A program made the translations under genes and the position numbers. Below the pieces are notes generated by a model that worked only from the letters and a program-made list of their open reading frames with translations, did not search any database and was not told where the DNA came from. From Acidobacteriaceae bacterium (GTDB lineage Bacteria; Acidobacteriota; Terriglobia; Terriglobales; Acidobacteriaceae), in assembly GCA_003133425.1 (NCBI GenBank), contig PKXI01000167.1, forward strand, positions 1,875 through 11,410: a DNA stretch of 9,536 bases, in the 5' to 3' direction. Positions 1-7,636 of the stretch are shown piece after piece. The first letter of the stretch is position 1; each line of letters begins with the position of its first letter.

Positions 1-1883
1 GCGTCTTTCTGGTGAAATATCTGCTCTGTGGCTTTCTGGAATTGCTCGGTCTGAGCGTAGGGAATGTCGGTGAAAGTCTGCGGATTGCGGTCGGTCAACG
101 GGAACCAGGAACTCTGCACCTGAACCATGATGCGATGACCGCGGCGGAAGGTGTGGAAGAGATCGGGCATCGTAAAGTTGATTTCCGTCTCTTTGCCCGG
201 AGTCAGCGGCTCCGGCTTTTCCCAGCTATTGCGGAATTTGGCCCGGAAAGGTTCGCCGCGGAGCAACTGCTGATAGCCGCCCATGTGCAGTGGCGGCGCA
301 TCAAGGATGCGCTTGTTGCCATCCAGCGAATTGTCGGGGTTGGGATAATCTTCGGGGTAGACGTCGATCAGCTTCACATCGAAATCGGAGTCACTACCGG
401 AACTTGCCACCTTGAGGTGGGGCGAGACAGGACCGGCGATGGTGACATCCTCTTTTAGCGGCTCAGTCTCGTAGACGAGCACATCGGGCCGGTAGCTCGC
501 GAAGCGTTGGTCGTCCACCATGTAGCGCTGCGGCACGGTGTCGGTTGTGTAGCCCACAAACGGCACCGGGTGGCTGGGGTCGCTCACGTACTCATCCTCG
601 CTTTTGCTCTCAGCCGGCGGGTCGAAACTGAGCTTCCCGCCCGCGTGGAAATAGAGCGTCTTCGGCGCGGCGGTCTTGGGTGGCCAGGCGTCGAATTTGC
701 GCCATACGTTGGTTCCGGTCTCGAAGACAACCGCCTTGGCTTGCGCCGCGCCCTTGCCCTTCAGATAATGCTCGAAGAATGGGAACTGGATGTTGGCTCG
801 GAAATACGCAGCAGTATTGGAATTGAACTGCGCATCGCCCAGGTGGTTGCCGTCTCCTCGCGACCAGCCGCCATGCACCCAGGGGCCCTCGACGAGTGTA
901 GTCGGCGTCTCTGGGTTGAATTTGTTGATGGCATTGAAGGTGCGGTAGGGTCCCGTCAGATCCTCCGCATCAAACCAGCCACCCACCACGAGCACCGCGC
1001 AGTGTACGTTCTTCATGTGCTTCGACAGGTCGCGCGCCTTCCAGTAATCATCGTAGGTATCGTGCTTGAACTGGTCATTGAAGAGCCAGTTCGAACCCTT
1101 CAAGTAGAGCTTGTCGAGATTGGCTATGTTGCCCGCATCGAGGTAAAACCGGTACCTGTCCGGAGTCCCGAAATCGAAGGGAACCGTGGGACTGGGGGGC
1201 ATCGGATTCTTCTGCGGACGAAAGGAAGCATAAAAGCCGAAATTCGCCGCGAGCATGAATGCCCCGCCATGGTAAGCGTCGTCGCCAAGAAAAAGGTCAG
1301 TCATGGGCGCTTGCGGGCTGGCTGCCACCAGTGCCGGATGCGAATCGATAATTGACGCCGACGTATAAAACCCCGGATACGAGATGCCCCAGATACCCAC
1401 TTTGCCATTGTTGTTGGCGACATGTTTGAGCAGGAAGTCGATTGTGTCGGAAGTGTCGGAGGCGTCGTCTACATCCTGCGGCGATTTCTTTTGGTCGATG
1501 TGGGGATGCATCTCAAGGAAGTCACCCTCGCTCATCCAGCGCCCGCGCACGTCCTGGTAGACGAAGATATAGCCGCTCTTTTCAAACTCGTCTGAAGGCC
1601 CAAGGCGCGCGGGATACTTGTCCTCGCCGTAGGGACCAACACTATAAGGAGTGCGATCCATGAGAAACGGAAACGGGCCGCCGGCCTCGTCCTTGGGAAC
1701 GTAGACCGCCGTAAACAGCTTCTTACCGTCGCGCATCGGGATGCGGTACTCGTACTTTGTGTAGTGGGCGCGAACGTAGTCATCAGTGGGGGCAGGGGGC
1801 GCGGGCTGCTGAGCACGGGCAACGGTAAAGGCAATGGCAAAGACAGTTAGAATAGCTGGCACTGAGCGGCGCAACTTGGACAT
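1..1883 (-). CDS. Secreted X-Pro dipeptidyl-peptidase / CocE-type serine hydrolase (S15 family), 3' end cut by the window
   Basis: This alpha/beta-hydrolase is predicted to cleave peptides after proline or hydrolyse acyl-amide/ester substrates outside the cytoplasm. Read continuously from the ATG at 1883 it gives 627 codons with no stop before the edge. Residues 1-25 form a signal peptide: MSKLRR, a hydrophobic core, then an A-R-A cleavage site before QQ. The core domain holds GIWGISYPG with the nucleophile Ser168, GGWFDAED with Asp305, and GPWVHGG with His337, a full S15 triad in order. The C-terminal part looks like the S15 beta-sandwich domain, and its last visible residues (IFHQKDA) suggest only about ten residues are missing. 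The start is uncertain: an in-frame ATG also lies at 1895, and AGGAG at 1897-1901 is 13 nt from the lower ATG but only 1 nt from the upper one; a TTG at 1892 would have 4 nt. Either way the signal peptide is kept. Exact substrate cannot be told from sequence. Confidence 0.93.
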   Translation of the reverse strand, partial: MSKLRRSVPAILTVFAIAFTVARAQQPAPPAPTDDYVRAHYTKYEYRIPMRDGKKLFTAVYVPKDEAGGPFPFLMDRTPYSVGPYGEDKYPARLGPSDEFEKSGYIFVYQDVRGRWMSEGDFLEMHPHIDQKKSPQDVDDASDTSDTIDFLLKHVANNNGKVGIWGISYPGFYTSASIIDSHPALVAASPQAPMTDLFLGDDAYHGGAFMLAANFGFYASFRPQKNPMPPSPTVPFDFGTPDRYRFYLDAGNIANLDKLYLKGSNWLFNDQFKHDTYDDYWKARDLSKHMKNVHCAVLVVGGWFDAEDLTGPYRTFNAINKFNPETPTTLVEGPWVHGGWSRGDGNHLGDAQFNSNTAAYFRANIQFPFFEHYLKGKGAAQAKAVVFETGTNVWRKFDAWPPKTAAPKTLYFHAGGKLSFDPPAESKSEDEYVSDPSHPVPFVGYTTDTVPQRYMVDDQRFASYRPDVLVYETEPLKEDVTIAGPVSPHLKVASSGSDSDFDVKLIDVYPEDYPNPDNSLDGNKRILDAPPLHMGGYQQLLRGEPFRAKFRNSWEKPEPLTPGKETEINFTMPDLFHTFRRGHRIMVQVQSSWFPLTDRNPQTFTDIPYAQTEQFQKATEQIFHQKD

Positions 1884-2150
1884 TGGGGGCAACATTCTCC
1901 TGAGAAACCAGACTACTCCAGCAATGTGGGCAATTCGCAGTGCTTTGGTCCCCGGAAGCCTGTGTTTTGTTGCAATTGGCAGTCGAAACAGCATGCCGAA
2001 CCCGCCGGCTTCCACCGGAAAATGACGATAAACTTGCGCGCGCCCCGCCGGGCAGGTTTACCCTATCTTCAAGAGTCCTTACGCAGCCGCCAGCGCCTTC
2101 GAACGCCGGGACTGTACCCTTTCCGCCACGAATCATGAAAAAGGAGATCC
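1884..2150. other. Divergent intergenic region between the S15 hydrolase and the glutamine synthetase homologue
   Basis: This 267-bp stretch must hold the promoters of both divergent genes. I see no coding region that looks real: the short open frames across it have no ribosome binding site and no recognisable product. No clear -35/-10 pair or sigma-54 -24/-12 pair could be placed on either strand. The half next to the synthetase contains a GC-rich tract around 2035-2055. Nothing else is recognisable. Confidence 0.5.
2141..2146 (+). promoter_or_regulatory. Ribosome binding site of the glutamine synthetase gene
   Basis: AAGGAG lies 4 nt before the ATG at 2151, inside a purine-rich run. It fixes that ATG as the start; the ATG at 2135 is out of frame. 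Confidence 0.85.
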
Positions 2151-3581
2151 ATGTCTACTGAGTATCGCAATTTCCTCGCTCTCTCCTATGAAGAGCTGGA
2201 AGAGCTCAACCTGGCAGCCAAGGCTGATCGCACCAGCCGCGTAGCGGCCGATCAAATTCGCGAGAAGCGCCTGAAATATCTGAAGGACGAGAAGCGGATC
2301 AAGGCTGTCACCGTGCTGTTCACTGACCTCGAGGGACGGCTTCACCTGCTCGACTACGACAAGAAATTCCTGCTCGGCTCCTATGAAAATCTCACCTTCG
2401 ATGGATCGTCGATTCGCGGCTTCACTGCCCAGAAAGAGAGCGATCTCCGCCTCGGTATCGACTGGAGCGCCTTCTATTGGGTCCCAGCCGACGTCTTCGG
2501 CAACGGCAAGGTGCTCGTCTTTGGCAACGTAATCGACAAGGACGGAACTGCTTACTCCGGCGATCTGCGCGGCGTGCTCAAAGGCTATTCCAACAAGCTG
2601 TTCAAGGAAAAGCAGTACACCCTGAACGCGGCCACCGAAATCGAGGGCTTCCTGTTCGCTGGCACTGACGCTGAACAGAAATACCACCAGACCAAAAAGT
2701 TCGAGTTCATCAACACTGGCGGCTACTACCACGTGCTGCCGCTTGATCCGCTGCGCAAGTTCATTGACACCGCGGCTGAAGTGCAGCGCGCCATGGGCTT
2801 CCAGAACGAGAAGGATCACCCCGAAGTAGCGCCCAGCCAGTTCGAAATCAACTACGGCTACTCTGAAGTTGTAGCCGCGGCCGACCAGATCCAGCTCTAC
2901 AAGCTGCTCTGCCGCCAGATCGCCGCGAACATGGGCTACACAGCCTGCTTCTTGCCCAAGCCGGTGGTTGGCGTCAACGGCAGCGGTATGCACACCAACG
3001 TCTCCGTCTCCAAAGGCAAGACCAACCTGTTCTGGGACGAAAAGGGCGAAGAACAGCTCTCGAAGTTCGGCTGGGAATTCCTTGACCGCATCTTGAGCCA
3101 CGCGCTCGACCTTTGCCTCATCTTCAACTCCAGCGTCAACGCCTATCGCCGGCTCGACCCGCACTTCGAAGCGCCCAACCAGATTCGCGCTTCAGCCACC
3201 GACCGCGGCGCCATGATCCGCGTGCCCATCGGCAACTCCCGCTCCATGCGCACCGAGGTGCGTGCCGTGGCACCGGACGCCAACCCGTATCTGGCGCTCT
3301 ACTCCATCTTCAAGACCGGCATCGACGGCGAAATCGCCAAGGTCGCCAACCTGCGCGCAGGCGGACGCTACCTGCCCGACAACATCTACACCGCCATCGA
3401 AGATTTCACTGCCTCAAGCTGGATCGCGCAGATTCTCGGCGCCGACGTTCAGGGCCGCTACGCCGAACTCAAACAGGCTGCCGCCGACCGCTGCCCGCGC
3501 CAACTCGGCACCATCGTCAAAGGCTGCGAAGTCCAGTTCCACCACGCCGTCTACAACCAGTCGTTGTGGAATTTGTTTTAG
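2151..3581 (+). CDS. Glutamine synthetase family protein (GlnA-like, type I)
   Basis: It is predicted to make glutamine from glutamate, ammonia and ATP in the cytoplasm, or to act as a related glutamate-amine ligase. The 476-residue protein has an N-terminal helical extension, the beta-grasp domain with FDGSSIRGF (83-91), then the catalytic domain. Metal and substrate positions are all present: Glu163 and Glu165 (TEIEGFLF), Glu225 and Glu232 (HPEVAPSQFE), NGSGMH with His281, Arg334 (NAYRRL), Arg357 (IRVP), and Glu369/Arg371 (RTEVR) before DANPYL. The spacing of Glu225 to Glu232 matches the alpha subtype. The NLYDLPPEE loop that carries the adenylylated tyrosine in beta-type enzymes is absent, so this form of control is unlikely. 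The C-terminus (about 430-476, ending YNQSLWNLF) is unlike the textbook GlnA end. A strong ribosome binding site supports the start. It could be a specialised paralogue beside the downstream ATP-grasp cassette, or the housekeeping enzyme. Confidence 0.93.
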   Translation: MSTEYRNFLALSYEELEELNLAAKADRTSRVAADQIREKRLKYLKDEKRIKAVTVLFTDLEGRLHLLDYDKKFLLGSYENLTFDGSSIRGFTAQKESDLRLGIDWSAFYWVPADVFGNGKVLVFGNVIDKDGTAYSGDLRGVLKGYSNKLFKEKQYTLNAATEIEGFLFAGTDAEQKYHQTKKFEFINTGGYYHVLPLDPLRKFIDTAAEVQRAMGFQNEKDHPEVAPSQFEINYGYSEVVAAADQIQLYKLLCRQIAANMGYTACFLPKPVVGVNGSGMHTNVSVSKGKTNLFWDEKGEEQLSKFGWEFLDRILSHALDLCLIFNSSVNAYRRLDPHFEAPNQIRASATDRGAMIRVPIGNSRSMRTEVRAVAPDANPYLALYSIFKTGIDGEIAKVANLRAGGRYLPDNIYTAIEDFTASSWIAQILGADVQGRYAELKQAAADRCPRQLGTIVKGCEVQFHHAVYNQSLWNLF

Positions 3582-3949
3582 AACCGAACTGCTTCGATCT
3601 CGATCGTCGTACAAATGCCGGGTGCCCCATCCTTTCGCGGTTTTTCGCGAAAGGGTGGGATACCACGACCCTGGTTCTGCGGCCGATTCCATCCGATTCT
3701 GATGCGGACGAACCGAGATAGCCAGTCCTGGCACTGGGATCGGATCGCGCGCGTGAAAAGGTCCGCGAGCTTCCCTTACCGCTTCCTCATTGCTCCTTTA
3801 CGCCCCGCGTGTTAAAAGCTAAACAACAGGGTACACATGGGATGCGCTGAAAGCCGATGCGGAACGGGTGCTGAACGGCCATTCCGGAGCGCTCGAGTCC
3901 ATCCGCCTTCAGTTCCCTGAATTTGCCGCAAAGGAAACCACTCTTCCCG
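3582..3949 (+). other. Gap between the glutamine synthetase and ATP-grasp genes
   Basis: The gap holds one hairpin repeat (annotated separately) and otherwise no recognisable gene. Small details: CCGATTC occurs twice 10 bp apart (3683 and 3693), and CCAGT/ACTGG arms at 3722-3726 and 3733-3737 form a short dyad. A weak promoter-like pair, TTGCTC (3790) and TTAAAA (3812) with 16 nt between, could start transcription of the cassette, but it matches consensus poorly. A 27-codon open frame from ATG 3838 has no family resemblance and is probably chance. The length suggests the cassette may have its own promoter instead of reading through from the synthetase. Confidence 0.4.
3621..3664. repeat. GTGCCCCA-type hairpin repeat, copy 1
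   Basis: The inner stem CCTTTCGCG (3631-3639) pairs perfectly with CGCGAAAGG (3646-3654) around a GTTTTT loop. The stem continues through a T-G wobble, ACCC/GGGT, a C-A mismatch and GGTG/TACC. It lies 39 bp after the synthetase stop. There is no T-run after it, so an intrinsic terminator is not shown, though the hairpin could protect a 3' end. Three relatives lie in 7571-7820. Confidence 0.8.
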
Positions 3950-5410
3950 ATGAGCGCCAGCCCTCCAGCGGAAGTGGAAACCCTCTTCGGAGACTATCCG
4001 CTCGACCAAGCATACGACGAGATGCGCGAGGCCAATGGCGAACTGCGCCCCCACTACCGCGCCCTTGCCGAAACCCTCGCCAGCCTCCCCGCCGACGAAC
4101 TCCAGCGCCGCAAGCAATCCGCAGACCTCTCGTTCCTCACCCAGGGCATCACTTTCACCGTCTACGGTCGCGACGAAGGAACCGAGCGCATCTTTCCTTA
4201 CGACCTGCTGCCGCGACTCATCACTGCACAGGAGTGGGATCAAGTCGAGCGCGGACTGACCCAGCGCATCACCGCGTTGAATCTCTTTCTGCGCGACGTC
4301 TACTCTGACGCGAAGATTCTCTCCGACCGCATCATCCCCCGCGACCTCGTCTACAGTTGCAAGCACTACCGCCGCCAGATGCGCGGTCTTCAGGTTCCCC
4401 GCAACGTCTACATCGCAGTAGTCGGCTCCGACCTGCTGCGCCTCAACACCGGCGAGTTTGTCGTCCTCGAAGACAACCTGCGCGTTCCCTCCGGCGTCAG
4501 CTACATGCTCACCAACCGCCGTGTGATGAAGCGGACCTTCCCACAGCTCTTTCAGAGCTACGGCGTGCGGCCCATCGAGCACTACTCACAGCTGCTGCTG
4601 GCGACGTTGCGTTCGCTTGCACCTGAAGGCCGGCCCGAGCCGAACATCGTCCTGCTCACTCCAGGGGTCTTCAACTCCGCTTACTTCGAGCACACCTATC
4701 TCGCCCGCCAGATGGGCATCGATCTCGTCGAGGGTCGCGACCTCGTCACCCACGACAACGTCGTCTACATGCGCACCACAGACGGCCTCAAGCGCGTGGA
4801 CGTCATCTATCGCCGCGTCGACGACGACTTCAGCGATCCGCTAGTCTTCCGCGGCGATTCTTCTCTGGGATGCTCAGGCCTGTTCAACGCCTATCGCGCT
4901 GGAAACGTTACGGTCACGAACGCCTTCGGCACCGGCCTCGCAGACGACAAGGCGGTCTACGCCTACGTGCCGCGCATGATCCGCTACTACCTCGACGAAG
5001 ATCCCATCCTGCCCAACGTAGAAACCTATCTCCTCTCTGAAGACAACCAGCGCCAGCACGTCCTCGCCAATCTCGACAAACTCGTCGTCAAAGCCGTCGG
5101 CGAAAGCGGCGGCTACGGCATGTTGATCGGCCCCCACTCAACCGCCCGGCAGCGCGAGGAGTTCGCGCGCCAGATCGAGGCTAATCCACGCAACTACATT
5201 GCCCAGCCAACGCTGGATTTCTCCCGCGCTCCCTGCCTCATTGGCAATCGCCTCGAGCCGCGCCACGTGGACCTGCGGCCTTACGTTCTGTTTGGTGACA
5301 AAGTCAACATCGTGCCCGGAGGCCTCACCCGCGTAGCGCTGGAAAAAGGCTCGCTCGTGGTCAACTCCTCCCAGGGCGGCGGAAGCAAGGACACATGGGT
5401 TCTGGAATAG
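3950..5410 (+). CDS. Circularly permuted ATP-grasp protein (DUF404/DUF407 type)
   Basis: This is a predicted ATP-dependent carboxylate-amine ligase that would activate a carboxylate as an acyl phosphate and join it to an amine or peptide; no substrate is known to me. The 486-residue protein shows family hallmarks in permuted order: [15 protein letters not shown] (173-187) with likely metal ligands Glu174/Asp175/Asn176, then [16 protein letters not shown] (241-256) and LVEGRDL, then the nucleotide-binding segment [16 protein letters not shown] (375-390) with Lys381 and a glycine-rich loop, DLRPYVL, and a C-terminal block [12 protein letters not shown]. Metal-binding residues lying before the ATP-binding lysine is the mark of the permuted fold. 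I chose the ATG at 3950; an in-frame TTG at 3923 would add nine residues, but the family usually starts close to here. AAGGAA at 3931-3936 is a distant, weak ribosome site. The alpha-E gene follows after 32 bp, so they are probably co-transcribed. Confidence 0.92.
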   Translation: MSASPPAEVETLFGDYPLDQAYDEMREANGELRPHYRALAETLASLPADELQRRKQSADLSFLTQGITFTVYGRDEGTERIFPYDLLPRLITAQEWDQVERGLTQRITALNLFLRDVYSDAKILSDRIIPRDLVYSCKHYRRQMRGLQVPRNVYIAVVGSDLLRLNTGEFVVLEDNLRVPSGVSYMLTNRRVMKRTFPQLFQSYGVRPIEHYSQLLLATLRSLAPEGRPEPNIVLLTPGVFNSAYFEHTYLARQMGIDLVEGRDLVTHDNVVYMRTTDGLKRVDVIYRRVDDDFSDPLVFRGDSSLGCSGLFNAYRAGNVTVTNAFGTGLADDKAVYAYVPRMIRYYLDEDPILPNVETYLLSEDNQRQHVLANLDKLVVKAVGESGGYGMLIGPHSTARQREEFARQIEANPRNYIAQPTLDFSRAPCLIGNRLEPRHVDLRPYVLFGDKVNIVPGGLTRVALEKGSLVVNSSQGGGSKDTWVLE

Positions 5411-5428
5411 CAATCAGATCGCGGGTTC

Positions 5429-5436
5429 GGGAGAGT
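5429..5436 (+). promoter_or_regulatory. Ribosome binding site deciding the alpha-E start
   Basis: GGGAGAGT sits about 7 nt before the ATG at 5443. An upstream in-frame ATG at 5395 overlaps the ATP-grasp gene and has no such site, so 5443 is preferred; it also gives the usual family N-terminus. Confidence 0.7.
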
Positions 5437-5442
5437 GCGACC

Positions 5443-6405
5443 ATGCTTTCACGCGTAGCCGACAGTCTCTACTGGATGAGTCGCTACCTCGAGCGGGCTG
5501 AGAATACTGTACGCCAGCTCGACGTAACCATGAGCCTGATGCTCGACACCGGCGGCACCAACGTGGAGACGCGTTGGCAGCGGCTGTTGGCTTCTCTCGG
5601 TAAGCCCGCCGGCATGGAGTGGAAAGGCGGCCTCGAGACAATGGCCCGCGCCCTGGTCTTCGACAGCCTCAGCCCCGCATCGGTCACATTTTGCATCAAT
5701 GGCGCCCGCGAGAATGCCCGCCAGGTACGCGAAGAAATCTCCAGCGAACAGTGGCAGCGCCTCAATCGCCTCTTTCACCAGATGCACTCGCCGCATGCGC
5801 AAACCCAGTTCAGTTCCAGCATCAACGACACGCTGGCCTCGGTGGTGGATGGCATTCACCTCTTCCAGGGTGTGGGCGACTCAACCATGATTCACGGTCA
5901 GGGCTGGCAGTTCATTCGCCTCGGCCGCTACCTGGAGCGCGCCTATGCCACCGCTACCATGCTTGAGGTTTACCAGGCCGAACTGTTCCACCCGCAGGAG
6001 CGGGAGCACTCCGGCTACCATTACCTCGAGTTGGTGGGTTTGCTCCGTTGTTGCACGGCATTCGAGGCCTACTGCCAGGTCTACACCGCAGACGTCGTTC
6101 CCGATCGCATTCTCGAGTTCCTGCTGCTCAACCGCGACTTTCCTCACGCCATCCGCTACTGCGTGGATTGCATCCGTTCCGCAATCGATTCCATCCAGCA
6201 CACCGGCGGCCGCCGTTCTCCCGATGAGCTTACCGCGGGCATCGGCCGGCTCCATGCCATGCTGGGGTTCACCACAATAGGGGAAATTCTGGCCGGCGAC
6301 ACGGCCGCGTTTCTGCACAACATCCGCGAGCAGTGCCTGCGCATTCACGAGCTCATCTACCGCTACTATGTCCACTACTCCATTCAATCCGCATTGGCTG
6401 TCTAG
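5443..6405 (+). CDS. Alpha-E domain protein (DUF403)
   Basis: The family is an all-alpha protein nearly always encoded beside permuted ATP-grasp and transglutaminase-like genes. Its biochemical role is not established; it is thought to be a partner in the same peptide or amide-bond chemistry. The 320-residue product opens with MLSRVADSLYWMSRYLERAE, the canonical start. The motif RYLERA occurs twice, at residues 14-19 and 162-167, with aromatic residues before each, suggesting two related helical halves. The charged helix at 88-100 (ARENARQVREEIS) and the block LLLNRDFPHAIRYCV (227-241) also match the family as I know it. No signal peptide or membrane segment is seen, so it is probably cytoplasmic. 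The gene follows the ATP-grasp gene after 32 bp and precedes the transglutaminase gene by 142 bp containing two palindromes. Confidence 0.93.
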   Translation: MLSRVADSLYWMSRYLERAENTVRQLDVTMSLMLDTGGTNVETRWQRLLASLGKPAGMEWKGGLETMARALVFDSLSPASVTFCINGARENARQVREEISSEQWQRLNRLFHQMHSPHAQTQFSSSINDTLASVVDGIHLFQGVGDSTMIHGQGWQFIRLGRYLERAYATATMLEVYQAELFHPQEREHSGYHYLELVGLLRCCTAFEAYCQVYTADVVPDRILEFLLLNRDFPHAIRYCVDCIRSAIDSIQHTGGRRSPDELTAGIGRLHAMLGFTTIGEILAGDTAAFLHNIREQCLRIHELIYRYYVHYSIQSALAV

Positions 6406-6433
6406 GCGCACACCAAGGTTTTGATGTTGAAGG

Positions 6434-6453
6434 GTACGGGCTTTAGCCCGTAC
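6434..6453. repeat. GGGCTTTAGCCC palindrome, copy 1
   Basis: GTACGGGC and GCCCGTAC form a perfect 8-bp stem around TTTA. It sits 28 bp after the alpha-E stop, inside the probable operon. I associate this core with dispersed intergenic repeats of Acidobacteriota; no transposase is nearby. Confidence 0.75.
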
Positions 6454-6473
6454 ATATGAGAAACCAAAATCAT

Positions 6474-6489
6474 GGGGGCTTTAGCCCCT
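6474..6489. repeat. GGGCTTTAGCCC palindrome, copy 2
   Basis: GGGGC and GCCCC form a 5-bp stem around the same TTTA loop, with one further G-T pair outside. It lies 20 bp after copy 1. The two share GGGCTTTAGCCC but have different flanks (GTAC arms are lost here). It is not followed by a T-run. Confidence 0.7.
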
Positions 6490-6547
6490 GAGGGACCAAC
6501 AACTTTGAATCGGAACCAAGTCGGAGCCCCGAACTGAGAGAGCGAGC

Positions 6548-7537
6548 ATGAACTTTTATTCCATCCGGCACCTTACGCGCTTCCGCTACTCGCATCCCAT
6601 CAGCGAGAGCATTATGGAAACGCGAATGAACCCGCGCTCCGACTCCAGCCAGCACTGCCTCAACTTTTCTCTTTCGGTAAGCCCGCGTTGCCGCGTCTTC
6701 ACTTATCGCGACCACCTTGGCAACAATGTGCAGCACTTCGACATTCCCGGCGAGCACAACCAGCTTGTCATCGTGGCTGAGTCGATCGTCGAACAGCAGC
6801 CGCTGCCCGACGTGCCCCGCTTTCTCGCGCCCGATGCCTGGGGCGCTCTCGACGATCTGGTCGAGTCCGGCGATTACTGGGAGATGCTGCTGCCCTCGAC
6901 CTTTGCCGTTGAAACTCCAGCGGTCGCGTTGCTTGCCACCCAGATGGGCGTCACCCGCCGTGACGATCCGCTCATGGTAGTGCAGGAGCTAAACCAGCGA
7001 CTCTTTGATTACTTCGAGTACGTGCCCAGACACACCCGCGTTGACTCGCCCATTGAAGAAGCCATCGTCAGCGGCAAGGGTGTCTGCCAGGATTTCGCGC
7101 ACACCATGATCGCTCTGCTCCGCCACGTGAAGATTCCGGCCCGCTATGTCTCCGGTTACCTCTATCGCAGCCGCGAAGACCACGACCGCTCCACACCGGA
7201 CGCCACCCACGCCTGGGTTGAAGCGCTCATGCCGCATCTCGGCTGGGTAGGGTTTGATCCCACAAACAACCTCGTCGCTCACCATCGGCATATCCGTACT
7301 GCCGTGGGTCGCGATTACGCCGACGTACCTCCAACTCATGGCGTCTTCCGCGGCAAAACTGACAGCGAGCTCTATGTGGCCGTGCAGGTGGAGGCCAGCG
7401 AAAATGCGCCCGCCCTCGACCGCAAGATGCCCATCCCCGAAGACTGGAGCGTCCTCGTCGAGCGTGCACAGCAGCCTCCAGAGCCGGGCATCCCCTTCAT
7501 CGACCTGCAACAGATGCAGCAACAACAGCAGCAGTAG
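6548..7537 (+). CDS. Transglutaminase-like protein with N-terminal bacterial transglutaminase domain and a polyglutamine tail
   Basis: This papain-fold enzyme is predicted to act on a peptide or amide bond, by hydrolysis or transfer through a thiol intermediate. The 329-residue protein begins with the beta-rich bacterial transglutaminase N-domain (about 1-85; MNFYSIRHLTRFRYSHPI), followed by the catalytic core. The triad is visible: Cys180 in GKGVCQDFAH, His221 in DATHAWVEAL, Asp237 in GFDPTNN. No signal peptide or membrane segment is seen, so it probably works in the cytoplasm with the ATP-grasp and alpha-E proteins upstream. The C-terminus is odd: residues 321-329 are glutamine except one methionine, from CAG/CAA codons, and the TAG stop lies within the CAG run. 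The start has only a loose purine-rich site (GAGAGAG) just upstream, but the N-terminus matches the family. Whether it ligates, cleaves or only processes a product is unknown. Confidence 0.93.
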   Translation: MNFYSIRHLTRFRYSHPISESIMETRMNPRSDSSQHCLNFSLSVSPRCRVFTYRDHLGNNVQHFDIPGEHNQLVIVAESIVEQQPLPDVPRFLAPDAWGALDDLVESGDYWEMLLPSTFAVETPAVALLATQMGVTRRDDPLMVVQELNQRLFDYFEYVPRHTRVDSPIEEAIVSGKGVCQDFAHTMIALLRHVKIPARYVSGYLYRSREDHDRSTPDATHAWVEALMPHLGWVGFDPTNNLVAHHRHIRTAVGRDYADVPPTHGVFRGKTDSELYVAVQVEASENAPALDRKMPIPEDWSVLVERAQQPPEPGIPFIDLQQMQQQQQQ

Positions 7538-7540
7538 CAG
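7508..7540 (+). repeat. CAR trinucleotide tract encoding the polyglutamine tail
   Basis: CAA and CAG codons run from 7508 with one ATG interruption; the TAG stop at 7535-7537 is followed by another CAG. The stop is therefore one base away from a glutamine codon in register with the tract, and readthrough would stay open for some distance. Confidence 0.8.
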
Positions 7541-7570
7541 AAAGCCCGCATCGTTCTGCAAAGAAGCTCC

Positions 7571-7613
7571 GTGCCCCATCCATTCGCCTCTTTCCTGGCG
7601 AATGGGTGGGAGA
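7571..7613. repeat. GTGCCCCA-type hairpin repeat, copy 2
   Basis: The inner stem CCATTCGCC (7580-7588) pairs perfectly with GGCGAATGG (7597-7605) around an 8-nt loop. A T-G wobble, ACCC/GGGT and a C-A mismatch (7574/7611) then follow exactly as in copy 1. The inner arms differ from copy 1 at two positions, and both partners change together. Confidence 0.8.
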
Positions 7614-7636
7614 GCAGAACACTTCCATTTGAAATT

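Noticed and set aside
507..1355. Long plus-strand open frame (282 codons) opposite the S15 hydrolase
   Set aside because: The opposite strand encodes a continuous protein with a signal peptide and a full catalytic triad; this frame has no family resemblance and is a shadow of GC-rich codon bias.
1975..1996. Sigma-54-like site (TTGGCA ... GC) upstream of the glutamine synthetase gene
   Set aside because: The distance between GG and GC is 11 nt, not 10, and the -12 half does not match.
2133..3164. Long minus-strand open frame (343 codons) opposite the glutamine synthetase
   Set aside because: It overlaps a certain gene, has no recognisable domain and has a composition typical of antisense shadows.
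3621..3664. Intrinsic terminator for the glutamine synthetase gene
   Set aside because: The hairpin is strong, but no T-run follows it and the same unit recurs elsewhere, so it is annotated as a repeat.
3728..3744. Sigma-54-like site (TGGCAC with a -12 candidate) upstream of the ATP-grasp gene
   Set aside because: The -24 half is good, but at the right spacing the -12 half reads TCGG and lacks the required GC.
5395..5442. Upstream start for the alpha-E gene overlapping the ATP-grasp gene
   Set aside because: The ATG at 5443 has a good ribosome site and gives the family's usual N-terminus.
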